Assembly: GCF_003336245.1 (NCBI RefSeq)
Contig: NZ_QPHM01000001.1
Span: 186,001-250,000 of the forward strand
Length of the DNA: 64,000 nt
Reading direction: 5' to 3'
Source of the DNA: Haloplanus salinus
GTDB lineage: Archaea; Halobacteriota; Halobacteria; Halobacteriales; Haloferacaceae
Shown here: positions 17,795 to 26,473 of the stretch, piece by piece
Numbering within the stretch: position 1 is the stretch's first letter
How the letters are laid out: each line of letters starts with the position of its first letter
Notes under the pieces: model-generated
What the model saw: only the letters and a program-made list of their open reading frames with translations
What the model was told of the DNA's origin: nothing
The model's database searches: none
Program-made: the position numbers and the translations under genes

Positions 17795-18366
17795 GGGTGC
17801 CCGTCGGTCGTACGTGCGAGCACCCGGTCCGGTTTCTCGGCGGCAAAGGAAACGTCGATTCGACGGGAATCCGCCCGTCGACCCGGAGTAGAACCGACCG
17901 GGCGGTGGGTCCGAACCGCTGGGCCGGCGTCACGATCCTCCGGGCAACGGCGCCCACGGATAGTGGCACTGGCGGTCAGGTCGTCACGCGGAGCGCTCCC
18001 GGACCGCGACGCCGTCCGAGTTCGGCTCGTCGTGTTGCCCCTCGCTGCCGGTATCCCCGTCGTCGTGGGACTCGCCGCGAAAAACGCCGGACTGACCGCC
18101 CTCGTCGTCCCCGGGAACATCGCCACCGAGGCTAAGACGGCTCGCGATACCGTGACCCGGACGACCGACTGGACTCCGGACGGAGGGTTGGACCGAGCGG
18201 TCCGACGGGAGGACCCGCTACCGTCGGGACGAGTCCTGTGCCGTACGGATCGAGGCGACCGGTCTCGACCGCTGGACGCCCGCGTTTGGTATAGCGGGAT
18301 ACGGTTTATCAACTGGCAGAACGAGGTCGCCGGGCGCTTTAACACCGTTCGGCCGAAAGGGCGCGT
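17795..18366. other. Intergenic region with possible gene remnant
   Basis: No convincing gene. A plus-strand frame from about 17960 encodes a hydrophobic patch (VVLPLAAGIPVVVGLAAKNAGLTALVV) followed by polar sequence that runs antisense-free into the start of the SRAP gene in another frame. This may be a decayed membrane protein. An AT-richer patch (GGTATAGCGGGATACGGTTTATC, split here by position 18288-18310) precedes the SRAP gene and probably holds its promoter. Confidence 0.4.
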
Positions 18367-19068
18367 ATGTGTGGGCGGTACACGTTGTTCACGCCGGCCG
18401 AGGAGTTGGCCGAGCGGTTTGGGGCGAAGCGACCGGATGTCGAGCCACGGTACAACTGCGCGCCGGGGCAGGCCCTCCCGGTGGTGACCGGCGCGGATCC
18501 GGATCGATTCGCGCGCCAGCAGTGGGGACTGATTCCGGAGTGGGCCGACGACGACTCGAACCCACCGATAAACGCCCGTGCGGAGACCATCACGGAAAAG
18601 CCGACGTTCGCCGACGCGGTGGCACATCGCCGGTGTCTCGTCCCCGCGGACGGCTTCTACGAATGGGTGAGCCGCGAGGGGGGAAAACGCCCCTACCGCG
18701 TCGCCTTCGAGGACGACCGGCCGTTCGCGATGGCGGGAATCTGGTCGCGGTGGGAGCCGCCGAGCCGACAGACCGGCCTCGGCGAGTTCGGGGACGACGG
18801 CGCGTCGAGCGACGCCGACCCGGTCCACTCCTTCGCCATCGTGACGACGGAGCCGAACGACTTGGTGAGCGACCTCCACCACCGGATGGCCGTCGTCCTC
18901 GGCCCGGATCAGGAGTCGACGTGGCTCCACGGCTCGGTCGAGGAAGCGCTCGGCTGCTGTGAGCCTGTCCCTGCCGACGACCTGACCGCCTACCCCGTCT
19001 CGACGCGGGTGAACGACCCCCGAAACGACGACCCGTCGCTGGTCGAGCGAGCGGACGGGTCAGCGTGA
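18367..19068 (+). CDS. SOS response-associated peptidase / abasic-site DNA-protein crosslinker (SRAP, YedK/HMCES family)
   Basis: The 233-residue product begins MCGRYTLF, placing the catalytic cysteine at position 2 after methionine removal. Cys2 forms a thiazolidine link to abasic sites in single-stranded DNA. Other family motifs are present: NARAETITEKPTFADAV, RCLVPADGFYEW (conserved glutamate) and HHRMAVVL (conserved histidine). Length fits the family. It shields abasic DNA at forks. It sits just upstream of the integrase module but in its own transcription unit. Confidence 0.95.
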   Translation: MCGRYTLFTPAEELAERFGAKRPDVEPRYNCAPGQALPVVTGADPDRFARQQWGLIPEWADDDSNPPINARAETITEKPTFADAVAHRRCLVPADGFYEWVSREGGKRPYRVAFEDDRPFAMAGIWSRWEPPSRQTGLGEFGDDGASSDADPVHSFAIVTTEPNDLVSDLHHRMAVVLGPDQESTWLHGSVEEALGCCEPVPADDLTAYPVSTRVNDPRNDDPSLVERADGSA

Positions 19069-19237
19069 GCAGGAAAACTGTATTTGTGAGAATGACACTA
19101 TAGTGGCCGCCAAAGCAGTACCACAGGAACAAATATAACGCTAGTACGGGGGAATCTTTGGCACTACAGCCACAGATAAGGGCCTTTATTCCCCTGAGTG
19201 GGACTACTTTGAAGTACCCGGCAATCGAGGGACCAGT

Positions 19238-19612
19238 ATGGCGGAGGACTCCGTTCCGGTGAAGACCTACGTCCCGTCGTACCAGAAGGAGCGCTGGCGC
19301 GAACACGCCGACCGGCTCGGCATGAGTCAAAGCGAGTTCGTGCGGACGATGGTGCAGGCCGGTCGCCGCGATTTCGAGGTGCCCGAGCGACCCCCGTCCG
19401 AAGAACCCGCCGAAGACACGTCTTCGGGGCTCGAACCCCGGGTGAAAGACGCCCTCGACGGGGAAGGCCACCGATCCTGGGACGACCTGCTCGACGCCGT
19501 GACGGACGGCGTGGAGGATCGACTCGAGGAGGCCCTGGAGTCGCTTCAGGAGGCAAACGCCGTCCAGTACAGCGGCCGCCACGGCGGCTACCGGCTGGTG
19601 GAGGAGTCGTGA
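19238..19612 (+). CDS. DUF5805 family protein, partner of the recombinase
   Basis: The 124-residue protein has an N-terminal ribbon-helix-helix-like region (PVKTYVPSYQKERWREHAD, then MSQSEFVRTMVQAGRR) and a C-terminal helical part ending in QYSGRHGGYRLVEES. This is the haloarchaeal DUF5805 architecture, usually encoded next to a tyrosine recombinase. It probably binds DNA and helps or controls the recombinase. Its stop overlaps the recombinase start (GTGA), so the two are translationally coupled. The 169 bp upstream hold AT-rich promoter-like DNA (AAATATAACG near 19131; ATAAGGGCCTTTAT near 19177). Confidence 0.8.
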   Translation: MAEDSVPVKTYVPSYQKERWREHADRLGMSQSEFVRTMVQAGRRDFEVPERPPSEEPAEDTSSGLEPRVKDALDGEGHRSWDDLLDAVTDGVEDRLEEALESLQEANAVQYSGRHGGYRLVEES

Positions 19613-20625
19613 GCGACGCCGTCGACGACCCCGTAGGCTACTTCCTACAGGACATGACTTACCACGGGAAGACCGACCGGACGCGTGCCGCCTACGAGCG
19701 TGTCCTCCGAACCTTCGAGTCCTTTCTCGCCGACGAGCGGGGGGCGACCCCGGCGACGGCCGAACACCGGGACTGTATGGCGTGGGTCCACCGCCTCCGC
19801 GGCACCGTCGCCGAGAGCACCGTCGCTACGTACGCCGCCTACCTCCACCGGTTCTACGCGTACATGACGCAGGTGGGGGCGTTCGACTCGAACCCGATGA
19901 CGCTCGTCGCCGAGGAGATGGACGAACGCATCAACAGCGATCCTACCCGCCGGGAGATTGCGGTCCCGGAGATGCGTGATTTCCTCGCCGGCGTCTCCCA
20001 TCCGCTCGACCACGCGCTCATCGTGACGATGCTCAAGACGGGTATCCGGGTGGGTGAGCTCTGCAATCTCGACTTGCGCGACGTCGCCGTCCCGATCACC
20101 CGCGGGACGCTCGACGTGTCGGTCCGCCCGCAACTCGACGGCCGCGGAAACGCCCTCTTCGTCGCGGCCGACCGTGCCGTCGGCGACGAAATCGACGGGG
20201 AGCGCCGGACGGCGGCCAACAAGCGCAAGCGCGCGACGGTCGTCCCCGTCGACGACGAACTGCGGATCGCCCTGCGTCGCTGGCTTGCCATCCGGCCGGA
20301 CGCCGTCTCCCGGGCCGAGCCGCTGTTCGTGAGCACACGCGACGACTGGGGTGAACGCGTTACCCCACACATCGTCCACCACACCGTCGAATCGCACGCC
20401 CGCGAGCACGGCTGGCACAGGGACGGCGGTGGCGCCGAGGAGAACGTCACTCCACACTACTTCCGCCACTTCTTCACGACCCACCTCCGGGACCGCACTG
20501 GCGACCGGGGCATCGTCAAGTATCTTCGCGGCGACGTGGCCAGCGACATCATCGACACCTACACCCACGACTGGGGGGACCGCGTGCGCCGGACGTACGA
20601 GAAGAACATCTACCGGCTCAGCTGA
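19609..20625 (+). CDS. Tyrosine recombinase / integrase (Xer-like)
   Basis: The 338-residue product has an N-terminal SAM-like core-binding domain (residues about 10-100) and a C-terminal catalytic domain. The catalytic set is visible: arginine in TGIRVGELCNLDL, HYFRHFFTTHLRD carrying the H-x-x-R, and the nucleophilic tyrosine in DIIDTYTHDW. Initiation is at GTG 19609 overlapping the DUF5805 stop. It may be a chromosomal Xer-type enzyme or a domesticated integrase; tRNA or clear prophage genes are not adjacent. A near-repeat pair at 20657 and 22361 may be its target. Confidence 0.92.
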   Translation: MSDAVDDPVGYFLQDMTYHGKTDRTRAAYERVLRTFESFLADERGATPATAEHRDCMAWVHRLRGTVAESTVATYAAYLHRFYAYMTQVGAFDSNPMTLVAEEMDERINSDPTRREIAVPEMRDFLAGVSHPLDHALIVTMLKTGIRVGELCNLDLRDVAVPITRGTLDVSVRPQLDGRGNALFVAADRAVGDEIDGERRTAANKRKRATVVPVDDELRIALRRWLAIRPDAVSRAEPLFVSTRDDWGERVTPHIVHHTVESHAREHGWHRDGGGAEENVTPHYFRHFFTTHLRDRTGDRGIVKYLRGDVASDIIDTYTHDWGDRVRRTYEKNIYRLS

Positions 20626-20965
20626 GTGGACGCCGGTCCGGAGCGTATAAATTGTATATCGCTATATCGAATTCCTATGTGGCGCTGATCCGTCGGCGTG
20701 CGCACGGACTGCTCGCTCACGGCCGACGGGTATGCCGTCCGCCCCGTCGTCGCCGGTGTCACGTGGGGTAGATTTATCGACACCGCTGGAGGGGGTATGG
20801 ACTCGGTTCAGGAGGGGGGTGGCGCGAGCACCGTCGCCGACACCTGTGCGCGCGTCGACATCGTTCGGACGCTCGTCGACAACGTGTTCGGTATGCTCGA
20901 CGGCTCGGGGGCCCCGAGCGCTACACGGCGACGCCGGCCGAGCGATAGCGGCGCCGTGCCACGGC
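20626..20965. other. Intergenic region downstream of the recombinase
   Basis: No supportable gene. It contains the AT-rich near-palindrome at 20651-20674. A plus-strand frame from about 20698 is low-complexity and arginine-rich, and I regard it as non-coding. Confidence 0.45.
20657..20672. repeat. att-like or palindromic repeat, left copy
   Basis: TATCGCTATATCGAAT lies 32 bases after the recombinase stop. It matches 15 of 16 bases with the copy at 22361-22376 in the same orientation. It sits in a 24-bp imperfect palindrome (AATTGTATATCGC and its partner arm). Candidate recombination or regulatory site. Confidence 0.4.
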
Positions 20966-21310
20966 CTACTCCCGGTCAGTCCAGAACTCGAAGGAGCGCC
21001 CCGGCGCGAACGCGTCGAGGCCGACGGCGCGTTCGTCGCCCGTGTTCTCGACGCGGTGGGACTCCCACGCATCGAGGTGGACGGAGTCGTAGCGGCCGAG
21101 AGTCACCTCGTCGTCCTCGGTGTAGACGGTCATCTCGCCCTCTAGGACGAGACAGACCTGTTCGTTCTCGTGGTCGTGCATCGGCGAGGAGTGGCCCGGC
21201 GGTTTCTCGAACCACTCGAAGCTGAAGCGGTCGCTGTCGGCCAGCGAGACCCGGCGCCAGCCCTCGTCGGGTTCGTACGTCTCGGCCGTATCGAAGGGAA
21301 CGGGTCGCAT
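20966..21310 (-). CDS. Small cupin-domain protein
   Basis: The 114-residue product has a single cupin barrel: HSSPMHDHENEQVCLVLEGEM supplies the metal-binding histidines and glutamate (quoted in part as MHDHENEQ), and HLDAWESHRVEN carries the second motif. Such proteins bind a metal and a small ligand or act as simple isomerases or dioxygenases. The specific activity cannot be assigned. It is divergent from the ThiR-like gene with about 70 bp between them. Confidence 0.85.
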   Translation of the reverse strand: MRPVPFDTAETYEPDEGWRRVSLADSDRFSFEWFEKPPGHSSPMHDHENEQVCLVLEGEMTVYTEDDEVTLGRYDSVHLDAWESHRVENTGDERAVGLDAFAPGRSFEFWTDRE

Positions 21311-21382
21311 GCGCCGAGCGTCGGACGGCGGTGTCTAAAGTGCACCGCCACCGGCCGACAGTTAAGACCCGGCGCGACGAGT

Positions 21383-22354
21383 ATGAAGTATGGACCACGG
21401 GCCGCAGGTGGGACCGTGACGGTGCAGTTACCGAGCGAAATCGTCGTGGAGCGCTTCCTGCCGACGATCCGGGCGATGCTCGCGGCCGAGCTATCGGAAC
21501 GCGGGTTCGCACAGCGGGATATCGCCAGCCGCCTCGGCGTCTCACAGGCGGCGGTGAGTCAGTACCTCGCGGGCGAGCGCCGGGGTGAGGATCGGTTCCT
21601 CGACCACCCACGGACGCAGGCGACGGTCGAGCGCATCGCCGAAGGGTTCGACGCGGGCACGATGGACGACTACGAGGCGCTGGCCGAACTGCTGGAACTC
21701 GTCCGCGCGTTCGAGGACCGGGGGCCAATCTGTGCGATCCACGAGGAGGAGATGCCGGCGCTCGCGGGACTGGGATGTGATCTCTGCGTGCGCGGGCGCG
21801 ACACCGCGGTGCAGACCGAACGCGAGGTGCTCTCGAACGTCCGCCGGGCCGTCCGGCGGTTCTCGAACGCGACGGGTGTGCTCGAACACGTCCCGAACGT
21901 CGGGACGAACGTGGCGATGGCGCTACCCGACGCCGACGACGAGACGGACGTAGCCGCCGTCCCGGGGCGCATCCACGCGATGCGGGGGCGGGTCAACGTG
22001 CCCGCGAACCCCGAGTTCGGGGCGTCACACCACGTGGCCACGACGGTGCTGGCCGCGGCGAGTGCCGATCCGACCGTTCGGGGGGCGGTCAACCTCGCGA
22101 CCAGCGACGAGCTGCTCGCGGCCGTCCCGGACGAACTGGACGCCGTCGCGTTCGACGCCGGGTACGAGGACCGGCGCCGTCGCCTCGACACCCTGTTTGC
22201 CGACGGCGTCCCCGGCGTCCTCTACCACGAGGGGGCGTTCGGCGTCGAGCCGATCACCTACGTCCTCGGCACTGGCGCCGTCGACGCAGTCGAGCGAGCG
22301 GTGCGGCTCGTCGGCCGGACAGGCGGCGATGGCCCGGCGCCGAGCGAACGGTAA
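21383..22354 (+). CDS. ThiR-like HTH-ThiN transcription regulator
   Basis: The product (323 residues from ATG 21383) has an N-terminal helix-turn-helix (AQRDIASRLGVSQAAVSQY) and a cysteine pair in a CAIHEE...LGCDLCVRG segment. The C-terminal ThiN domain (VPNVGTNVAMALP, FGASHHVATTVLAA, GVLYHEGAFGVEPITYVLG) binds thiamine phosphate in related proteins. HTH-ThiN fusions in halophiles are thiamine-responsive repressors (ThiR) of thiamine genes. Family members often begin at about the GTG at 21416 (VTVQLPSEIVVERFLP), so the true start may be there. No thiamine biosynthesis genes are adjacent. Confidence 0.85.
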   Translation: MKYGPRAAGGTVTVQLPSEIVVERFLPTIRAMLAAELSERGFAQRDIASRLGVSQAAVSQYLAGERRGEDRFLDHPRTQATVERIAEGFDAGTMDDYEALAELLELVRAFEDRGPICAIHEEEMPALAGLGCDLCVRGRDTAVQTEREVLSNVRRAVRRFSNATGVLEHVPNVGTNVAMALPDADDETDVAAVPGRIHAMRGRVNVPANPEFGASHHVATTVLAAASADPTVRGAVNLATSDELLAAVPDELDAVAFDAGYEDRRRRLDTLFADGVPGVLYHEGAFGVEPITYVLGTGAVDAVERAVRLVGRTGGDGPAPSER

Positions 22355-22809
22355 ATCGAATATCGCGATATCGAATCGCGTGGACCGGGGGTCGTGGCCG
22401 CTTGGTTCGGTGCATGCGTCGCCCCGTCGCCAGACCAAGTCGTTCGAACACCGGATCCGGGCCGCTGTTTGGGGGTCCGGGCCAAAGAAACGGCGTCGTG
22501 CTCGGCCCGTGAAGCCTCCACTCCACGTTCGTGCGAGCTGTCGGCCCGACGGAACACGACACTTCGCTACGTCCATCTGCCGACGTTACAGGATGCGGAC
22601 GTGACCTCCGACGACGCTGCGAGCGGGAGCGTCGAACGCGGAGAACACTTCCCGGCGGTCCGGGCGTTGCTCGAGTCGATCGACGGTCACCGGGACGACT
22701 CGGCGACGGACCTCGCCCGAGGCCGCTACATCTCGGCCGGGTTCGACGCGGCGTCGACGGGCACGGCCGCACCGACGAGGAGGCAGTTCCCACCTTCGAA
22801 CAGTACGTG
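22355..22809. other. Non-coding or degenerate stretch
   Basis: I see no credible gene. Right after the ThiR-like stop lies the palindrome AATATCGCGATATCG. A plus-strand frame near 22600-22760 (SVERGEHFPAVRALLESID, ATDLARGRYISAGFD) has a weak protein-like composition and could be a remnant, but no family is recognisable. Confidence 0.4.
22361..22376. repeat. att-like or palindromic repeat, right copy
   Basis: TATCGCGATATCGAAT begins seven bases after the ThiR-like stop. It matches the left copy at 20657-20672 at 15 of 16 positions, and includes the perfect palindrome ATATCGCGATAT (22360-22371). Its role may be recombination site, operator or terminator. Confidence 0.4.
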
Positions 22810-23157
22810 TCACTCGACTCGTTCCTCCGTGGACCCTTCGTCGAGTCGGATTTCGATGGTGCCGTTTCCGGTCACTGAGACGGCCACATCGGCATACTGG
22901 AAGGCTACCGTGACCGCCGGCGGACCGGCGGTGACCAGCGCATCCAGCGCGTCCGGGTCGATGCTTCGATACAGTGACGGAAGGTCGGTCGTCGTCCGGT
23001 CGGTGGCAGCAGCTACCGCCTCGACGAGCGTGACGGTCGGGTGGCCCGACTCGGTCCAGTCGTGCCGCACGACGCTCGCGTTCGATGTGGGTCCCTGCTC
23101 ATCGGCATCCGAGTCAGCTACTCTGTCCATATCATCGGTCATGGTATCACTCGCCAC
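22810..23157 (-). CDS. HalOD1 domain protein
   Basis: The 115-residue acidic protein carries a HalOD1 output domain: TVTLVEAVAAATDRTTTDLPSLYRSIDPDALDALV, here split as VTLVEAVAAATDR and LPSLYRSIDPDALDAL. The domain ends in a short strand region with VAVSVTGNGTIEI. HalOD1 is a haloarchaeal signalling output domain of unknown mechanism, often a stand-alone protein. The start may be the ATG at 23142 (MTDDMDRV) rather than 23157. No partner is adjacent. Confidence 0.85.
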   Translation of the reverse strand: MASDTMTDDMDRVADSDADEQGPTSNASVVRHDWTESGHPTVTLVEAVAAATDRTTTDLPSLYRSIDPDALDALVTAGPPAVTVAFQYADVAVSVTGNGTIEIRLDEGSTEERVE

Positions 23158-23241
23158 GCCGTCTGGGCGGACGATATCTGGAATCGTTGGCCGCGCACCA
23201 TCATATACCCATTGTGAGAATCCGGGTGAATAAGTGCGTAG

Positions 23242-23860
23242 TCACCCACGGTCGCCCCCTAGCTGCCAGGTGAACGTCGCCTTCAGGATGACCACCAGGC
23301 TATTCCTCGGACCTGTACCACGGACGGCGGTTTCGTCACGCGGGTTAGGCGGATGGCCACCGCTGCCGTCGACGAGCACGCTCACGAGCTTTTTGTGATC
23401 CACCACGAGCAGGCGGCCGGCGGGCGTGTCCGACCAGTCCCACGGTGATTCGAACGGTTCTGCCTCGGGAACTTCCTCGTCGGCCGTTTCGGCGAAATCC
23501 ACCACGCGTTCCGCCACGGTATCTCGGCCGGCCACCGTCCGGACACCCCGTTGCTCGGTGGTAGTGGGTGCAGTTTCGAGCATCGCTAACGCGTCCGTCG
23601 ACGCCGACACGCGGTGGTCGAATTCCCGTTCGAAGTGGCGGCCGGCCGTCCCCGTCGAGACGGCCCAGTATCGCCCGGAACTCGACCGTTTCACGTCGAC
23701 GGGACCGCGGTCACCGAGTTCGTCGGCCGCATCGTAGACGCGGGTTCGAGGAACGTCGGCAACGTCGCTACGTCCCGGGCGGTCCCCTCGCCGAGGCTAA
23801 CGAGCGCGACGAACGTCCGAGCGGCGTCGGTACCGAGACTGAGATGAACTGTCTGACGGC
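23242..23860 (-). pseudogene. Frameshifted and internally deleted TrmB-type regulator
   Basis: The intact 3' frame (23242-23694) encodes a TrmB C-terminus: RYWAVSTGTAGRHFEREFD, then TPAGRLLVVDHKK, VLVDGSGGHPPNPRDETA and LVVILKATFTWQL. Further upstream, DVPRTRVYDAADELGDRGP continues this frame. The preceding AARTFVALVSLGEGTARDVA lies in a different frame, so a single-base shift occurs near 23790. Compared with full-length family members, the middle effector-binding part between FAETADEEV and PFESPWDW is missing. It is a decayed sugar- or metabolite-type regulator. The 5' end is approximate. Confidence 0.7.
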
Positions 23861-24082
23861 CGCGGATCGTGCTTGGTCCGAGGGGTCGTCACCGGTGTCG
23901 TGAAAACCACCGGGAACGGTGGTGTCCGGCGCGCAGCGACAGAGAGGTTGGGACCAGTTCTGCGGCTACGCGCCACGTCGGTATGCGTGCTACCCGTATA
24001 TACGAGTGTCGTGATTAAGTGAGTAAACGGCTGACAAGAGCAGGTTCTGTCGGCTCGAAACCTCCCGGGTTCGACAGGAGAA

Positions 24083-24101
24083 TGTAACTACGTGAGTTAC
24101 A
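24083..24101. promoter_or_regulatory. 19-bp palindromic operator-like site
   Basis: TGTAACT-ACGTG-AGTTACA has perfect 7-bp arms around a 5-base centre (itself nearly CACGTG-like). It lies about 62 bp upstream of the start of the second broken TrmB gene. It has the form of a dimeric regulator's binding site. The regulator is unknown. Confidence 0.5.
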
Positions 24102-24162
24102 CTGCATTCCCCCGTCCGACGTACTAAACGCCCGGGGGGCGAACAGAGCCGTAGCAGTCGGG

Positions 24163-24995
24163 GTGGGACCAACGGACGGCGTTTCAGCCCAACAACGGTC
24201 GATCGAACTGCTCAAAGAACTCGGACTCAAAGAGTAGGAGGCCAAATCGTTCGTAGCGCTCACGCGTCGAGAGAAGGGAACGGCCGAGGACATCAGTGAA
24301 ACCTCCGAGGTGCCCCGGACGCGCGTCTACGACGCGATCCGGGTGCTGGAAACGAAGGGACTGGTCGAGACGCAGCACTCGAATCCACAGGTGTTTCGCG
24401 CCGTCTCGGTCGACGAGGCCGTCAGGACACTCCAATCGGAGTACGTCGGGCGGACGAAGTCACTCCGGAGTGCCCTGAGCGGGCTGGACCCGACCGACGA
24501 CGGACGGACGGCGGACGCGACCCACGAAGTGTGGTCGCTCTCGGGCGATCAAGGGATCACGAGTCGAACGCACGGCTGATCGACGGGGCGACGGGGGACC
24601 TCGTTCTCCCACGAGAGCGTCTTCACTAGCCAGTTGGCCGAGCAGCTACGGGCGGCTCAGGAACGGGGCGTGAACGTCGTCGTCGGGACTGTCGACGAAG
24701 CCCTTCGGGCCCGAGTTCGGGACTCCCTCCCCGACGTCGAGGCGTTCGTGTCGGAGCTAGGGTGGTTGAGCCGATCACCGACCCCGTCCGACGACACGGA
24801 GATCAGCCGGCTGTTGCTGGCCGACCGCGAGGCGATTCTGGTGAGTTCGTTCACCGGGACCCGAGGGGATGGCCGCGAACACGAACAGGGCGCGTGTTCG
24901 GACGCGGGTTCGGCAACGACCTCGTCACGGTCGTTCGCCGGCTGATGGCTATGGGGTTGCTGGGTAAGGAGGACCCGGGAGATGGCGATGCCTGA
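24163..24995 (+). pseudogene. TrmB-family regulator with nonsense and frameshift mutations
   Basis: From GTG 24163 the frame gives RSIELLKELGLKE, then TAG at 24235-24237, then EAKSFVALTRREKGTAEDI, VPRTRVYDAIRVLETKGL and the rest of a TrmB winged helix. The frame shifts after 24570 (SRTHG then stop). The expected sequence resumes in another frame with QLAEQLRAAQERGVNVVVGT and DDTEISRLLLADREAILVSS. A second shift near 24890 leads to FGRGFGNDLVTVVRRLMAMG and the final TGA. At least one stop and two frameshifts make it non-functional. It is a close relative of intact haloarchaeal TrmB proteins. Confidence 0.8.
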
Positions 24996-25281
24996 CTCGC
25001 TCCCGGGACACCACCGCGTTGACCGAGAGCCTCCGGCCCGTCGGTCGTGGGAGCGACCGCCGTGTCCCGCCGCGCTGTCTTCCGGCTGGTCGCGAACTCG
25101 GTCGAAAACACACATTACAGCCCCGCTATCACCGGTGTAGCCTCGTCCGTTCGAGCGGGGCACTCGACGGCGGCGGACGAAACATCTCCCGACGGAATCG
25201 ACGCCCGCGGCTGGTCGGTTCGGATCGGGGAGCGCGACGTGGCGTCGAGCCGGGAGTCGTCCCGCCGGTGGGACCGGCGGC
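24996..25281. other. Intergenic region, nothing recognisable
   Basis: This stretch lies between the broken TrmB gene and the halocyanin stop. Plus-strand frames are short and arginine-rich and do not resemble a haloarchaeal protein. No promoter or repeat stands out. Confidence 0.4.
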
Positions 25282-25911
25282 TCAGGCGCCTTCGAACTCT
25301 TCGCCGTAGTCGCCGCCGTAGCGGATGAAGAAGTACGCTAGGCCGAGCACCGACACTAGCATCGTCGTCAGGCCGACGGCGAGCGACTTGGCGCTGTCCG
25401 GGACGGCCGGGGCGCTGGAGCCACCGCCGCCACCGCCGCCACCGCCGCCGCCGCCGGAGTCGGGCATCGATCCGACGACGACGACGCCTTTCATCCCGAG
25501 CGCGCGGTGGGGCTGGCAGAAGTACTTGATCACACCCTCGGACTCGGGGGTCTGTTCGAAGGTGAAGCCGGCTTCGGCGACGAGTTCGCTCTCGAACTCG
25601 CCGCCTTCCTCGGCGACGACGTTGTGCTGGCCGCCCTTACCGTTCCACTCCCAGATAATCGTCGTGCCCGGATCGACTTGGACGGCGGCCGGGCCGAACG
25701 CGAAGTTGCCACCGTTGCCCTCGGCGCCGACGGTGATCGACACCTCGTCCTGCCCGGTCGCGTCGGTGACTTCGCTGTAGTTGCCCACGTCGCTCATCCA
25801 CCCGTCGAACGACGCCTGCGCCGTGGCGGTGCCGGCGGCGGCCGCAGTCGCCGCGGTGCCCGCGACGGTCGTCAGAAATCCACGTCGCGAGACGGAACGA
25901 TCGCTTCCCAT
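25282..25911 (-). CDS. Tat-exported, membrane-anchored halocyanin (blue copper protein)
   Basis: The 209-residue product starts with a Tat signal (SVSRRGFLTTVAGTAATAA). A cupredoxin domain of about 110 residues follows, with the type 1 copper ligands visible: histidine in GGQHNVVAE, then FCQPHRALGM supplying Cys, His and Met. A glycine-only run of about 12 residues links it to a C-terminal membrane helix (LTTMLVSVLGLAYFFI). It is an extracytoplasmic electron carrier fixed to the membrane by its C-terminus. No oxidase or cytochrome bc genes are adjacent, so its redox partner is not indicated. Confidence 0.92.
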   Translation of the reverse strand: MGSDRSVSRRGFLTTVAGTAATAAAAGTATAQASFDGWMSDVGNYSEVTDATGQDEVSITVGAEGNGGNFAFGPAAVQVDPGTTIIWEWNGKGGQHNVVAEEGGEFESELVAEAGFTFEQTPESEGVIKYFCQPHRALGMKGVVVVGSMPDSGGGGGGGGGGGGSSAPAVPDSAKSLAVGLTTMLVSVLGLAYFFIRYGGDYGEEFEGA

Positions 25912-26038
25912 ACCCGGAGATGTGGGCCATCCTACGAAAACCTGACTATCCCGTCCGGAGGGCGGGCGTCACCGGCACGCTTCCCACGGGCGGGGAGCGA
26001 TCCCCCACGCTTAGGAGGGTGTCGGACGGAATAGGTGT

Positions 26039-26467
26039 ATGACGAAACGACTGCTCGTCCCGGTAGACGGATCGGACCCCGCAGACGCCGCCCTCGAGTT
26101 CGCTCTCGGGGAGTATCCGGCGGCCGACATCACGGTCCTCTCGGTCATCGATCCGACGGACGTTGGCTACGGCTCCATCGAGGCAGCCCCGAGCACGTTC
26201 GAACACCTCCAGCGGAGCGCCGAGGATCGGACCGAGAAGGTGCTCGACGAGGCCGAATCCCGGGCCGCGGACCACGACATGACGGTGGCGACGGAGACGG
26301 TGATCGGGATGCCCTCCCGAGCCATCGTCGAGTGGGCGGAGAACAACGATGTCGACGGCATCGTCATCGGCAGCCACGGCCGGGAAGGGGTCACGCGCGT
26401 CCTCCTCGGGAGCGTCGCGGAGTCGGTCGTCCGGCGGTCGCCGGTGCCGGTGACGGTCGTCAGATAG
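26039..26467 (+). CDS. Universal stress protein, UspA family
   Basis: The 142-residue product has the Usp start LLVPVDGSDPADAALEFAL and the ATP-binding signature GSHGREGVTRVLLGSVAESV near the C-terminus (G-x2-G-x9-G-S). It ends PVPVTVVR as is usual. ATP-binding Usp proteins act in stress tolerance and signalling. The gene stands alone with a short upstream spacer, and converges with the HalX regulator (stops 6 bases apart). Confidence 0.93.
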   Translation: MTKRLLVPVDGSDPADAALEFALGEYPAADITVLSVIDPTDVGYGSIEAAPSTFEHLQRSAEDRTEKVLDEAESRAADHDMTVATETVIGMPSRAIVEWAENNDVDGIVIGSHGREGVTRVLLGSVAESVVRRSPVPVTVVR

Positions 26468-26473
26468 CTCGAA

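Noticed and set aside
18367-20625. SRAP, DUF5805 and recombinase considered as an integrated virus or plasmid
   Set aside because: There are no capsid, terminase, replication or plasmid partition genes nearby, and SRAP and ThiR-like genes are ordinary chromosomal genes. Only the repeat pair was kept as a lead.
24050-24085. A GGTTCGA-like segment suggesting a tRNA T-arm
   Set aside because: No acceptor, D or anticodon stems can be built around it; no tRNA gene is supportable anywhere in the window.
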